This document shows, piece by piece, positions 23,810 through 31,549 of a stretch of DNA of 64,000 bases. Origin of the DNA: Streptomyces flavofungini (GTDB lineage Bacteria > Actinomycetota > Actinomycetes > Streptomycetales > Streptomycetaceae); the NCBI RefSeq assembly GCF_014650815.1, contig NZ_BMVR01000017.1, positions 1-64,000 on the forward strand, written 5' to 3'. The translations under genes were made by a program, and so were the position numbers. The notes below the pieces were generated by a model. That model was given only the letters and a program-made list of their open reading frames with translations. It was not told the origin of the DNA and did not search any database. Within the stretch, counting starts at the first letter, position 1, and the number at the start of each line of letters is the position of its first letter.

Positions 23810-24169
23810 ATGCCTGCTCGCGATCCCTTGCCACCTGCACCCGGTGTGCATCTGCGTGCTCCCGACGGCGCGCGCCTCGCGGAGGCGACCGAGGTGTTCG
23901 CGCTGCTGTCCGATGTCACGCGCCTGCACCTGCTGTGGCTCCTCGCGCAGGAGGAGTCGGACGTCGGATCGCTCGCCGAGCGATGCGCCGCCTCACGGAC
24001 GGCGGTGAGCCAGCACCTGGCGAAGCTGCGGCTCGCGGGCCTGGTCGAGGCGCGCCGCGAGGGGCGGCACATGTACTACAGCCTGCGCGACGGCCATCTG
24101 CGCCGACTGGTCATCGAGGCACTCAGCCACGCCGACCATCGCGTGAGCGGCAAGGCTCCGCACGACTGA
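23810..24169 (+). CDS. NmtR-like ArsR/SmtB metal-sensing repressor
   Basis: This is a 119-residue winged-helix repressor. The recognition helix is SRTAVSQHLAKLRLAGLV. Helix alpha5 carries Asp94, His96, His107 and His110, the exact D-x-H-x10-H-x2-H spacing of mycobacterial NmtR, which senses Ni(II)/Co(II). A further His at 118 matches the extra C-terminal ligand zone of NmtR. There is no alpha3N cysteine pair of the ArsR/CadC type. Metal binding should release the operator in the divergent gap and derepress the His-tailed exporter. The ATG at 23810 appears leaderless. Confidence 0.9.
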   Translation: MPARDPLPPAPGVHLRAPDGARLAEATEVFALLSDVTRLHLLWLLAQEESDVGSLAERCAASRTAVSQHLAKLRLAGLVEARREGRHMYYSLRDGHLRRLVIEALSHADHRVSGKAPHD

Positions 24170-24223
24170 GAGCGGGCGCCCGCGCGCCGTCCCGCTGTCG
24201 GACCTCCCTGCGAGGATCCTCCG

Positions 24224-24420
24224 ATGACCGACAGCCCGATTGCCGTTGCGCGGTTCACCTCGTCCGGTGCCGTCACGCCCGAGGTGAGGCGCGTGCTCAT
24301 CGACTGCTGGGTCGACGTCACCAACGCCGGGGGAGCGGCGGGGTTCCCGTTCCCGCCGATCGACGCCACGCACGCGGCATCGCCCGCGACGAGATCCTCA
24401 TGATCCTCGACCCGCTCTGA
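24224..24420 (+). pseudogene. GNAT acetyltransferase remnant with internal deletion
   Basis: ATG 24224 behind CGAGGA opens a frame whose first ~47 residues (VRRVLIDCWVDVTNAGGAAG, then FPFPPID) match the N-terminus of a common actinobacterial GNAT family. Then the frame changes and the typical C-terminal end follows in another frame (ARDEILMILDPL, stop 24420). About 100 residues in between, including the acetyl-CoA motif, are missing. The gene is therefore dead by deletion plus frameshift. Confidence 0.8.
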
Positions 24421-24424
24421 ACCG

Positions 24425-24466
24425 GCGCTGGGCCCGGAGCACCCGCACGTGCTCCGGGCCCAGCGC
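24425..24466. terminator. Very strong hairpin (18-bp perfect stem) downstream of metE
   Basis: GCGCTGGGCCCGGAGCAC (24425-24442) pairs without mismatch with GTGCTCCGGGCCCAGCGC (24449-24466) around a six-base loop. It lies 12 bases past the metE stop and 4 bases after the GNAT remnant, so it can end transcription from both sides. Confidence 0.85.
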
Positions 24467-24478
24467 GCCGTCCCCCGG

Positions 24479-26797
24479 TCAGGACTTGGGCAGTTCACCC
24501 CGGACCGTGCGCGCCGCGGTGACCAGGTTCTCCAGTGCGGCGCGGGTCTCGGGCCAGCCGCGGGTCTTCAGGCCGCAGTCCGGGTTGACCCAGAGGCGGT
24601 CGGCGGGGATCGCTTCAAGTCCCTTGCGGAGCAGGGCCGCGGCCTCCTCCGCGCCGGGGACACGGGGGGAGTGGATGTCGTAGACGCCCGGGCCCGCCTC
24701 GCGCGGGTAGCCGTGCTCGGCCAGTTCGCGGGCCACCTGCATGTGGGAGCGGGCGGCCTCCAGGCTGATGACGTCGGCGTCGAGGTCGTCGATGGCCTGG
24801 ACGATGTCGCCGAACTCGGCGTAGCACATGTGGGTGTGGATCTGGGTGTCGGCACGGACGCCGCTGGTGGTGAGGCGGAAGGACTCGGTGGCCCAGTCGA
24901 GGTAGGCGGGGCGGTCGGCGGCGCGCAGCGGCAGCGTCTCGCGCAGGGCGGGCTCGTCGACCTGGATGACCGAAGTGCCCGCCGCCTCCAGGTCGTCCAC
25001 CTCGTCGCGCAGGGCGAGGGCCACCTGACGGGCGGTGTCGCCGAGCGGCTGGTCGTCGCGGACGAAGGACCAGGCGAGCATGGTGACGGGACCGGTGAGC
25101 ATACCCTTGACCGGGCGGTCGGTGAGGGAGTTGGCGTACGACGTCCAGCGCACCGTCATCGGCTCGGGCCGGGAGATGTCGCCCGCCAGGACCGGCGGGC
25201 GGACGTAGCGGGTGCCATACGACTGGACCCAGCCGTGCTGCGTGGCGAGGTAGCCGGTGAGCTGCTCGGCGAAGTACTGCACCATGTCGTTGCGTTCGGG
25301 CTCGCCGTGCACCAGGACGTCGATCCCGGTCTTCTCCTGGAAGGAGATGACCTCGCGAATCTCGTTCTCGATGCGCTGTTCGTACCCGGCGGTGTCGATG
25401 CGTCCCGCGCGCAGGTCGGCGCGGGCCGTGCGCAACTCCGTGGTCTGCGGGAACGAGCCGATGGTGGTGGTCGGGAGCAGCGGCAGGCCGAGGTGTGCGC
25501 GCTGGGCGGCGGCCCGGGCGGTGTACGGCTGGGAGCGGCGGCCGTCGGCGTCGGTGACGGCGGCGGCGCGGGCCCGGACGGCCGGATCGTGGGTGATCGC
25601 GGAACCGGCGCGGGAGGCCAGGTCGGCCCGGTTGGCGGCCAGTTCGGCGGAGATGGTGTCCGTGCCCTGCGCCAGGCCCTTGGCCAGGGTGACGATCTCG
25701 CCGGTCTTCTGCTGGGCGAAGGCGAGCCAGCGCAGGATCTGCGGGTCGATGTCCCGCTCGGCCGAGGCGTCGATCGGGACGTGCAGGAGCGAGCAGGAGG
25801 CGGCGACGTCGACCCGGTCGGCCAGGCCGAGGAGCGTCCCCAGGGCGGCCAGGGACTTCTCGAGGTCGTTGATCCAGATGTTGCGGCCGTTGACCACACC
25901 GGCGACCAGGCGCTTGCCGGGCAGTCCGCCCACCGACGCGAGCGCGTCGAGGTTGGCGGCGGCCGCGTCGGTGAAGTCCAGGGCGAGGCCGTCGACCGGG
26001 GCCTTCGCCAGCACCGGCAGGGCGTCGCCGAGCCGGTCGAAGTAGGACGCGACGAGCAGCTTCGGCCGGTCGGTGAGGGCGCCGAGATCGCGGTAGGCAC
26101 GCGTTGCGGCGTTCAGGTCGGCCGGGGTGCGGTCCTGCACCAGGGCGGGCTCGTCGAGCTGCACCCACTCGGCGCCCGCCGCGCGCAGGTCCGCGAGGAC
26201 CTCGGCGTACACGGGAAGCAGCCGGTCCAGGAGAGTCAGCGGCTCGAAGTCCGCGGCCACGCCCGGCGCGGGCTTGGCGAGCAGCAGATACGTGACGGGG
26301 CCGACCAGGACCGGACGGGCGGCGAGGCCGAGCGCGAGGGCTTCCTTGAGCTCGGCGACCTGCTTGCCGGAGTCGGCGGTGAAGACGGTGTCGGGGCCCA
26401 ACTCCGGCACCAGGTAGTGGTAGTTGGTGTCGAACCACTTGGTCATCTCGAGCGGCGCGACGTCCTGGGTGCCGCGGGCCATGGCGAAGTAGCCGTCGAG
26501 CGCGTCGGCGTCGACGGCCGCGCGGTGCCGCCCAGGGACGGCGCCGACCATGACACTGGTGTCCAGGACGTGGTCGTAGTACGAGAAGTCACCGGTCGGC
26601 ACCTCGTGGACACCGGCGTCGGCCAGGCGCTGCCAGGTGGAGCGGCGCAGCTCCGCCGCGGTGTCCCGGAGGGCGTCGGCGGTGACGCGGCCCTTCCAGT
26701 ACCCCTCGATCGCCTTCTTGAGTTCACGGCCTGCGCCCTGACGGGGGTAGCCGTACACGGTGGCCCGTGCTGCCGCGGCTGCGGACTTCGCTGTCAC
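24479..26797 (-). CDS. metE: Cobalamin-independent methionine synthase
   Basis: This 772-residue enzyme transfers a methyl group from 5-methyltetrahydropteroyl-triglutamate to homocysteine in the last step of methionine synthesis. The full two-barrel architecture is present: the N-terminal barrel starts YGYPRQGAGRELKKAIEGYW. The C-terminal barrel has HMCYAEF and NPDCGLKTRGW, which supply the zinc ligands. LPTTTIGSFPQT opens the C-terminal half. The GTG at 26797 follows GAAGGAGA and gives the usual family length. A cobalamin riboswitch lies in the leader, so expression should be shut off when B12 is plentiful and the MetH route can be used. A strong terminator follows. Confidence 0.97.
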   Translation of the reverse strand: MTAKSAAAAARATVYGYPRQGAGRELKKAIEGYWKGRVTADALRDTAAELRRSTWQRLADAGVHEVPTGDFSYYDHVLDTSVMVGAVPGRHRAAVDADALDGYFAMARGTQDVAPLEMTKWFDTNYHYLVPELGPDTVFTADSGKQVAELKEALALGLAARPVLVGPVTYLLLAKPAPGVAADFEPLTLLDRLLPVYAEVLADLRAAGAEWVQLDEPALVQDRTPADLNAATRAYRDLGALTDRPKLLVASYFDRLGDALPVLAKAPVDGLALDFTDAAAANLDALASVGGLPGKRLVAGVVNGRNIWINDLEKSLAALGTLLGLADRVDVAASCSLLHVPIDASAERDIDPQILRWLAFAQQKTGEIVTLAKGLAQGTDTISAELAANRADLASRAGSAITHDPAVRARAAAVTDADGRRSQPYTARAAAQRAHLGLPLLPTTTIGSFPQTTELRTARADLRAGRIDTAGYEQRIENEIREVISFQEKTGIDVLVHGEPERNDMVQYFAEQLTGYLATQHGWVQSYGTRYVRPPVLAGDISRPEPMTVRWTSYANSLTDRPVKGMLTGPVTMLAWSFVRDDQPLGDTARQVALALRDEVDDLEAAGTSVIQVDEPALRETLPLRAADRPAYLDWATESFRLTTSGVRADTQIHTHMCYAEFGDIVQAIDDLDADVISLEAARSHMQVARELAEHGYPREAGPGVYDIHSPRVPGAEEAAALLRKGLEAIPADRLWVNPDCGLKTRGWPETRAALENLVTAARTVRGELPKS

Positions 26798-26969
26798 GGA
26801 AATCTCCTTCGCGAGATGACTCCTGAGAATCCCGGGGACGGGACGCGGACGCGAAGGGATGACGAACAAGACGGACACCACACACGCCACTGGCACGGTG
26901 TTCCGTCTGGTATGTACGCCGACCCGCCCACGAGGTCACCGGGATATCCGCACGCGATCGGTCACGTAC

Positions 26970-27180
26970 GGGCAACAGGCAGGTCTTCGGACTCGCGGGC
27001 ACGTCCGCCGAGGCGGACACCTACTGACCGTCGCTTCCCGGATCCGCGGCCGGATCCAGTGCTCATGACGGTGGTCGTTCCCACTCACCGCTGCGGGGCA
27101 GTCCCGGATTCCCACCGGGTTCCCTCTTACGACGCGCCTGCCTGGCGGACAGGGCGAACCAGCTGCACGCGCCAGGTTAG
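26970..27180 (-). promoter_or_regulatory. Cobalamin riboswitch
   Basis: On the minus strand the leader reads AGAGGGAACCCGGTG, GAATCCGGGACTGCCCCGC and AGCGGTGA, the conserved core of the B12 element. It closes with GAAGACCTGCCTG, the typical 3' box. About 170 bases separate the element from the metE ribosome site. In actinobacteria this class turns metE off when adenosylcobalamin binds. The boundaries are approximate. Confidence 0.96.
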
Positions 27181-27210
27181 AGGGTGGATGCGTTCCTGGG
27201 CAGCACTGTT

Positions 27211-27226
27211 CACATTCCGGAACGTG
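27211..27226. promoter_or_regulatory. Near-perfect 16-bp palindrome at the metE promoter
   Basis: CACATTCCGGAACGTG is symmetrical except for one pair. It lies just upstream of the riboswitch 5' end, where the metE promoter must be. It could bind a dimeric regulator acting in addition to the riboswitch. Confidence 0.4.
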
Positions 27227-27251
27227 AGATGAGACACGGGTGATGTGTCGG

Positions 27252-27309
27252 CGGGCGGCCGGGTTTCCCGGCCCCGGCGCGTTCCGCGGGCCCCGAGCCC
27301 GGCCGCCCG
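27252..27309 (-). terminator. aceA terminator hairpin
   Basis: CGGGCGGCCGGG (27252-27263) and CCCGGCCGCCCG (27298-27309) form a perfect 12-bp stem. The 34-base loop is itself GC-rich and can fold. It lies 9 bases beyond the aceA stop codon and before the metE promoter. Confidence 0.75.
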
Positions 27310-27317
27310 ACGGCGTC

Positions 27318-28604
27318 CTAGTGGAACTGCTCTTCCTCGGTGGACCCGGAGAGCGCCGTGGTGGAGGAGTGGGGGTTGACCGCCGTGGACACGAGGTCGA
27401 AGTACCCGGTGCCGACCTCGCGTTGGTGCCTGACGGCGGTGAAGCCGTGCTCCTGCGCGGCGAACTCCTTCTCCTGCAGGTCCACGTACGCGGTCATGCC
27501 GTGGTCGGCGTAGCCGCGGGCGAGGTCGAACATGCCGTGGTTGAGGGAGTGGAAACCGGCCAGGGTGATGAACTGGAACTTGTAGCCCATGGCGCCCAGT
27601 TCACGCTGGAACTTGGCGATCTGGTCGTCGTCGAGGGCCGCCTTCCAGTTGAAGGACGGCGAGCAGTTGTAGGCCAGCATCTGGTCGGGGTGCCGGGCGT
27701 GGATGGCCTCGGCGAACTCGCGGGCCTGGGCGAGGTCGGGGGTGCCGGTCTCGACCCAGATGAGGTCGGCGAACGGGGCGTACGCGAGCCCGCGGGCGAT
27801 GACGGGCGCCATGCCGTTGCGGACGCGGTAGAAGCCCTCCGCCGTCCGCTCGCCGGTCACGAACTCGGCGTCGCGCTCGTCGACATCGCTGGTGAGGAGG
27901 TTGGCGGCGAGCGCGTCCGTGCGGGCGACGATCAGGGTCGGCACGTCGGCGATGTCGGCGGCCAGGCGGGCTGCGTTGAGCGTGCGGACGTGCTGGCCGG
28001 TGGGGATGAGGACCTTGCCGCCGAGGTGGCCGCACTTCTTCTCCGAGGCGAGCTGGTCCTCGTAGTGGATACCGGCCGCGCCCGCCGCGATCATCGCCTT
28101 GGTCAGCTCGAAGGCGTTCAGCGGACCGCCGAACCCGGCCTCGGCGTCGGCCACGACCGGCGCCAGCCAGTCGAGCGAGGCGTCGCCCTCACTGGTGGCG
28201 ATCTGGTCGGCGCGCAGCAGCGCGTTGTTGATCCGACGGACCACCTGCGGCACGGAGTTGGCGGGGTAGAGCGACTGGTCGGGGTAGGTGTGCCCGGCCT
28301 GGTTGGCGTCGGCGGCCACCTGCCAGCCGGACAGGTAGATCGCCTGCAGTCCCGCCTTCACCTGCTGCACCGCCTGCCCGCCGGTCAGCGCGCCGAGGGC
28401 GTGGACGTAGTCCAGTTCGTGGAGTTGGCGCCACAGTCGCTCGGCGCCGCGCCGGGCCAGGGTGTGCTCCTCGCGGACGCTGCCGGAGAGCCGCACGACG
28501 TCCTCGGCGCTGTACGTGCGCTCGATCCCCCGCCACCGCGGGTCCGTCGCCCACCGCCGCGCCAGCTCCTCGGCCGCTGCCGTCGTCGTCCCTGCCTGTG
28601 CCAT
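27318..28604 (-). CDS. aceA: Isocitrate lyase
   Basis: This 428-residue enzyme cleaves isocitrate to succinate and glyoxylate, the first step of the glyoxylate shunt needed for growth on acetate or fatty acids. The catalytic signature KKCGHLGGK with the active Cys is intact. The metal-binding VADAEAGFGG, the IHYEDQ segment and the LAYNCSPSFNWK loop are also clear. ATG 28604 follows CGGGAGA. The gene is divergent from a RamB/ScfR-like regulator; in corynebacteria RamB controls aceA and aceB, which fits the arrangement. Malate synthase is not in this window. Confidence 0.97.
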   Translation of the reverse strand: MAQAGTTTAAAEELARRWATDPRWRGIERTYSAEDVVRLSGSVREEHTLARRGAERLWRQLHELDYVHALGALTGGQAVQQVKAGLQAIYLSGWQVAADANQAGHTYPDQSLYPANSVPQVVRRINNALLRADQIATSEGDASLDWLAPVVADAEAGFGGPLNAFELTKAMIAAGAAGIHYEDQLASEKKCGHLGGKVLIPTGQHVRTLNAARLAADIADVPTLIVARTDALAANLLTSDVDERDAEFVTGERTAEGFYRVRNGMAPVIARGLAYAPFADLIWVETGTPDLAQAREFAEAIHARHPDQMLAYNCSPSFNWKAALDDDQIAKFQRELGAMGYKFQFITLAGFHSLNHGMFDLARGYADHGMTAYVDLQEKEFAAQEHGFTAVRHQREVGTGYFDLVSTAVNPHSSTTALSGSTEEEQFH

Positions 28605-28642
28605 GACCGTCTCCCGGAGAGTCGTGAACTGTGCGAATGTCT

Positions 28643-28655
28643 GGCACTGAGTGCC
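28643..28655. promoter_or_regulatory. Palindromic operator candidate, copy 1 (aceA side)
   Basis: GGCACTGAGTGCC, 39 bases upstream of the aceA start. Together with the preceding CT it matches the second copy over 15 bp in inverted orientation. It is a good candidate site for the regulator encoded across the gap. Confidence 0.6.
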
Positions 28656-28819
28656 TGAATGGTTCCGGACGCGGCCCGCCGATTCCGTACGCGGGCAAGG
28701 TGAGCAATGCTGCCGAGTCGGACGGAAGGGCCGGGGTCTCCGACGTCAGGGCTTGAAATCGAGCCCAGGTCCCGTTCCGCCCGACGGAGTCCGGCGGGCC
28801 GCGGTTCGACTGTGGCATC

Positions 28820-28832
28820 GGCACTCAGTGCC
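28820..28832. promoter_or_regulatory. Palindromic operator candidate, copy 2 (regulator side)
   Basis: GGCACTCAGTGCC, the inverted twin of the site at 28643, about 165 bp away. A further symmetric element AGTTTTGCCAACT follows at 28876-28888 and resembles the TTTGC-containing sites of RamB. The remaining part of 28605-29011 shows no gene. Confidence 0.6.
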
Positions 28833-29011
28833 AGCAACCGGGGAAAGCTGCTAACTTCTGCGCATCTTCTCCGGCAGTTTTGCCAACTCTGAAAAGGCTT
28901 GAAGGACGGCTCGCGTGGCTACCATCGCGAGCAGAGCCGATGTGCGGGGGACGCGTGTGAGGCATGCGGAGGACGGGAGCTGCGGATGGTGCGGCGGGAC
29001 GGGAGCCACGA

Positions 29012-30547
29012 GTGAGCAAGACGTACGCGGGCGCGCGGCTGCGACGCCTGCGCGAGGAACGCCGCATGAGTCAGGCCGACTTGGCCCGCGCCCTCGCCAT
29101 CTCGCCGAGCTATCTGAACCAGATGGAGCACGACTCCCGTCCGCTCACCGTGCCGGTGCTGCTGCGCCTGACCGAGGCGTTCGGTGTGGACCCGGGCTTC
29201 TTCTCCGAGCGCGACACCAGCAGGCTGGTGGCCGACCTGCGGGACGCCCTCACCGGCGTGGTCTCCACCGGCCAGGTGACGGCGTCCGACCTGTCGGACC
29301 TGGCCTCCCGGATGCCCGCCGTGGCCACCCTCCTGGTCGAACTCGGCCGCCGGAACCAGCGGTTGACCGAGCAGCTGACCGAGGCGGCGGAGGGCCGCGG
29401 GCCGGGCCCGGTGGCACAGCCCCGCTCCGCGCACGAGGAGATCCGCGAGTTCTTCTACCGGCGCCAGAACTACCTGCACGACATCGACCTCGCCGCCGAG
29501 CAGTTCGCGACCGAGATCGGCATCCGCCGCGGCGAGGTCGTACGCGCCCTGTCCGCGCGGCTCACCGAACGGCACGGGGTGCGGCTCGCCGCGGACTCCG
29601 ACCGGCTCCTGCACCACTACGACCCGGCAGCCCGCGTCCTGCACCTGTCCAGTCGCCTCCGCCCCGGCCAGCAGGCGTTCCGCATGGCCACCCAGCTCGC
29701 GCTGCTGGAGCACACGGACCAGCTCTCGGCGCTGGCCACGGAGGACTTCGCGCAGGAGTCCGCGGCCTGGCCGCTGGCCCGCATCGGCATCGCCAACTAC
29801 TTCGCCGCCGCGCTGATCCTGCCCTACCGCCGCTTCCACACGGCGGCGGAAAAGTTCCGCTACGACATCGAGCGCCTCACCGACCACTTCGGACTCGGCT
29901 ACGAGACGATCTGTCACCGCCTCAGCACCCTGCAACGCCCCCGGCTGCGCGGCGTCCCGTTCTCCTTCGTCCGGGTCGACCGGGCCGGGAACATGTCCAA
30001 ACGGCAGTCCGCGACCGCGTTCCACTTCTCCCGCGCCGGGGGCACCTGCCCGCTGTGGAACGTGTACGAGGCGTTCGCCGCGCCCGGCCGCATCCACGTG
30101 CAGGTCGCCGCCATGCCGGACGGGCAGCGCTATCTGTGGACCGCGCGGGCACTCACCCGCCACCGCGGCGGCTGGGGCGAGCCCGGCAAGACCTTCGCCC
30201 TCGGCCTCGGCTGCGAGATCCGGCACGCCTCCCGCCTCGTCTACTCCGACGGCCTCGACCTCGACAACACCTCGGCCGCCGTCCCCATCGGCATGGGCTG
30301 CCGCCTCTGCGAACGCACCGACTGCCCCCAGCGGGCCGTACCACCACTGGACCGCAGGCTGGCGATCGACGAGAACAGCAGCACGTTCGTGCCGTACCCG
30401 GTGGTGGGGGCGGGGGCGCCGGCTGACGGGGTGAGGCGTCGCCCCACGCCTCGACCGGATACGGCGGGAGCGCTTCCTGCCGGTCGGTCCTCCTACACGG
30501 CCGTGCCGGGCTTCCCGCCGCAGGACTCCTGGTGGACGTCCGCGTAG
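29012..30547 (+). CDS. RamB/ScfR-like short-chain fatty acid regulator (XRE plus DUF2083)
   Basis: The protein has 511 residues. It starts with an XRE helix-turn-helix (GARLRRLREERRMSQADLAR, then LAISPSYLNQMEHD). The middle is an IrrE/DUF955-like region without a clear HExxH (LALLEHTDQL in its place). A DUF2083 C-terminal domain has a Cys cluster GCRLCERTDCPQR that may bind metal. This layout is that of RamB, PrpR and related regulators of acetate and propionate metabolism. It is divergent from aceA with twin palindromes between. GTG 29012 follows GGGAG. The last ~45 residues are unconserved and run 55 bp antisense into the DUF1048 gene. Confidence 0.9.
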   Translation: MSKTYAGARLRRLREERRMSQADLARALAISPSYLNQMEHDSRPLTVPVLLRLTEAFGVDPGFFSERDTSRLVADLRDALTGVVSTGQVTASDLSDLASRMPAVATLLVELGRRNQRLTEQLTEAAEGRGPGPVAQPRSAHEEIREFFYRRQNYLHDIDLAAEQFATEIGIRRGEVVRALSARLTERHGVRLAADSDRLLHHYDPAARVLHLSSRLRPGQQAFRMATQLALLEHTDQLSALATEDFAQESAAWPLARIGIANYFAAALILPYRRFHTAAEKFRYDIERLTDHFGLGYETICHRLSTLQRPRLRGVPFSFVRVDRAGNMSKRQSATAFHFSRAGGTCPLWNVYEAFAAPGRIHVQVAAMPDGQRYLWTARALTRHRGGWGEPGKTFALGLGCEIRHASRLVYSDGLDLDNTSAAVPIGMGCRLCERTDCPQRAVPPLDRRLAIDENSSTFVPYPVVGAGAPADGVRRRPTPRPDTAGALPAGRSSYTAVPGFPPQDSWWTSA

Positions 30548-30816
30548 GTGGGCGAGTCCTTGATCAGGCCGTCGCAGAAGGCGGCGACGTCCGTGCCGAT
30601 GAGTTCCAGGACTCCCTTGTCGGCCGCGACGCCCTCCTCGAAGAAGTCGACGAGGCCGGGAAGCAGGGGCCCGTCGGCCAGGTCGAGCGGTCCGACCTTG
30701 AAGAAGTACTTCTGGATCTCCTTGTAGACGATCTGGTAGTCCGGTGGGAGCGCCCTGACCCGCGCTGTGTGCGCCCGCCACTGCTTCTTGCCCTGGATGA
30801 TGTCCTGGATGCCCAC
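30493..30816 (-). CDS. DUF1048 family protein (second copy)
   Basis: This 107-residue all-helical soluble protein matches the DUF1048 family (QWRAHTARVRALPPDYQIVYKEIQKY). DUF1048 proteins accompany PadR regulators and are of unknown function. The GTG at 30816 follows AGGAGG closely behind the stop of the first copy (one-base gap), so it is the third gene of the padR operon. It is clearly related to its neighbour in length and in the pattern W-x(8-10)-L-P-x2-Y/H...K. Its 3' end overlaps the regulator gene on the other strand by 55 bp. Confidence 0.85.
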   Translation of the reverse strand: MGIQDIIQGKKQWRAHTARVRALPPDYQIVYKEIQKYFFKVGPLDLADGPLLPGLVDFFEEGVAADKGVLELIGTDVAAFCDGLIKDSPTYADVHQESCGGKPGTAV

Positions 30817-30817
30817 G

Positions 30818-31174
30818 TCAGCCTCCTAGCCGGCCCAGCTTCTTCGCGACGTTGCTGTTCAACTGGTCGCGCCACCGGTCGAGATGGCTCCGGGCGCCCT
30901 CGCCGCCGGCCAGCGCGGCGCAGAAGCCCTTGATGTCGTCGCCGAGCACCTCGTGAACGCGCTGCCCCTCCGCCGCCGTCTCTTCGAGCAGCCCCAGGGC
31001 GCCGTCGAGGATCGGCATCAGGTTGCGACCCGTGAAGTCCGCGTAGGGGGAGAGGTGAAACTTGATCTGTCCCCACGCTTCCCGGTGATCGGCCGGCAGT
31101 TCCTCGGCGCGGGCCTCGAAAGCCTTGTATTCCCGGGTGAGATCGCTTCCGGTCATGGTCTCCCAGAAGTTCAT
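30818..31174 (-). CDS. DUF1048 family protein (first copy)
   Basis: This 118-residue helical protein has MTGSDLTREYKAFEARAEEL, PADHREAWGQIKFHL and LGDDIKGFCAALAGG, typical of DUF1048. It is translationally coupled to padR: its ATG (31174) overlaps the padR stop codon and AGGAGGG lies in the end of padR. It probably forms helical oligomers, perhaps with the second copy. The function is unknown; co-occurrence with PadR suggests a stress or membrane-related response under PadR control. Confidence 0.87.
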   Translation of the reverse strand: MNFWETMTGSDLTREYKAFEARAEELPADHREAWGQIKFHLSPYADFTGRNLMPILDGALGLLEETAAEGQRVHEVLGDDIKGFCAALAGGEGARSHLDRWRDQLNSNVAKKLGRLGG

Positions 31175-31497
31175 CGCCCGCCCTCCTTGAGCTTGTCGAT
31201 GCGTGATGAGAGGTACTCCCATTTCTCCCAGAACGTCGCGAGTCTTTCGCGCCCCGCGTCGTTGAGCGCATAGAACTTGCGCGGGGGCCCCACTCCGGAC
31301 GGCCGTTTTGTCACCTGGACGAGTCCGTTCTTCTCCAGGCGCAGCAGGATGGTGTAAATCGTCCCCTCGACGACGTCGGTGAAGCCGAGTTCGTTGAGTC
31401 GACGCGTGATGGCGTACCCGTAGGTCTCCTCCGTGTCGATGATGTGAAGGACGCAGCCCTCGAGGGTGCCCTTCAGCATCTCCGTGAGGTCGTCCAT
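31171..31497 (-). CDS. PadR-family transcriptional regulator
   Basis: This 108-residue winged-helix protein has DDLTEMLKGTLEGCVLHII, the recognition region YGYAITRRLNELGF, and the wing TIYTILLRLEKNGLVQV. The dimerising C-terminal helix runs through ERLATFWEKWEYLS. It is the short PadR-s2 type (like LmrR). It probably represses its own operon with the two DUF1048 genes. ATG 31497 has GGAGGGTC upstream; the longer frame to 31869 is the shadow of non-coding DNA. A dyad that fits PadR spacing lies 34 bases upstream. Confidence 0.92.
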   Translation of the reverse strand: MDDLTEMLKGTLEGCVLHIIDTEETYGYAITRRLNELGFTDVVEGTIYTILLRLEKNGLVQVTKRPSGVGPPRKFYALNDAGRERLATFWEKWEYLSSRIDKLKEGGR

Positions 31498-31531
31498 CGC
31501 GACCCTCCTGTTCGCTCCTCCTGGTACTGCG

Positions 31532-31549
31532 TAGTGCCGAGTACCACTA
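31532..31549. promoter_or_regulatory. PadR operator candidate overlapping the operon -10 box
   Basis: TAGTG and CACTA are separated by 8 bases, the arm spacing used by PadR/LmrR proteins. A second dyad GGTACT...AGTACC (31523-31545) overlaps. A TATAGT box read on the minus strand at 31551-31546 overlaps the site, so binding would block the promoter. Confidence 0.5.
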
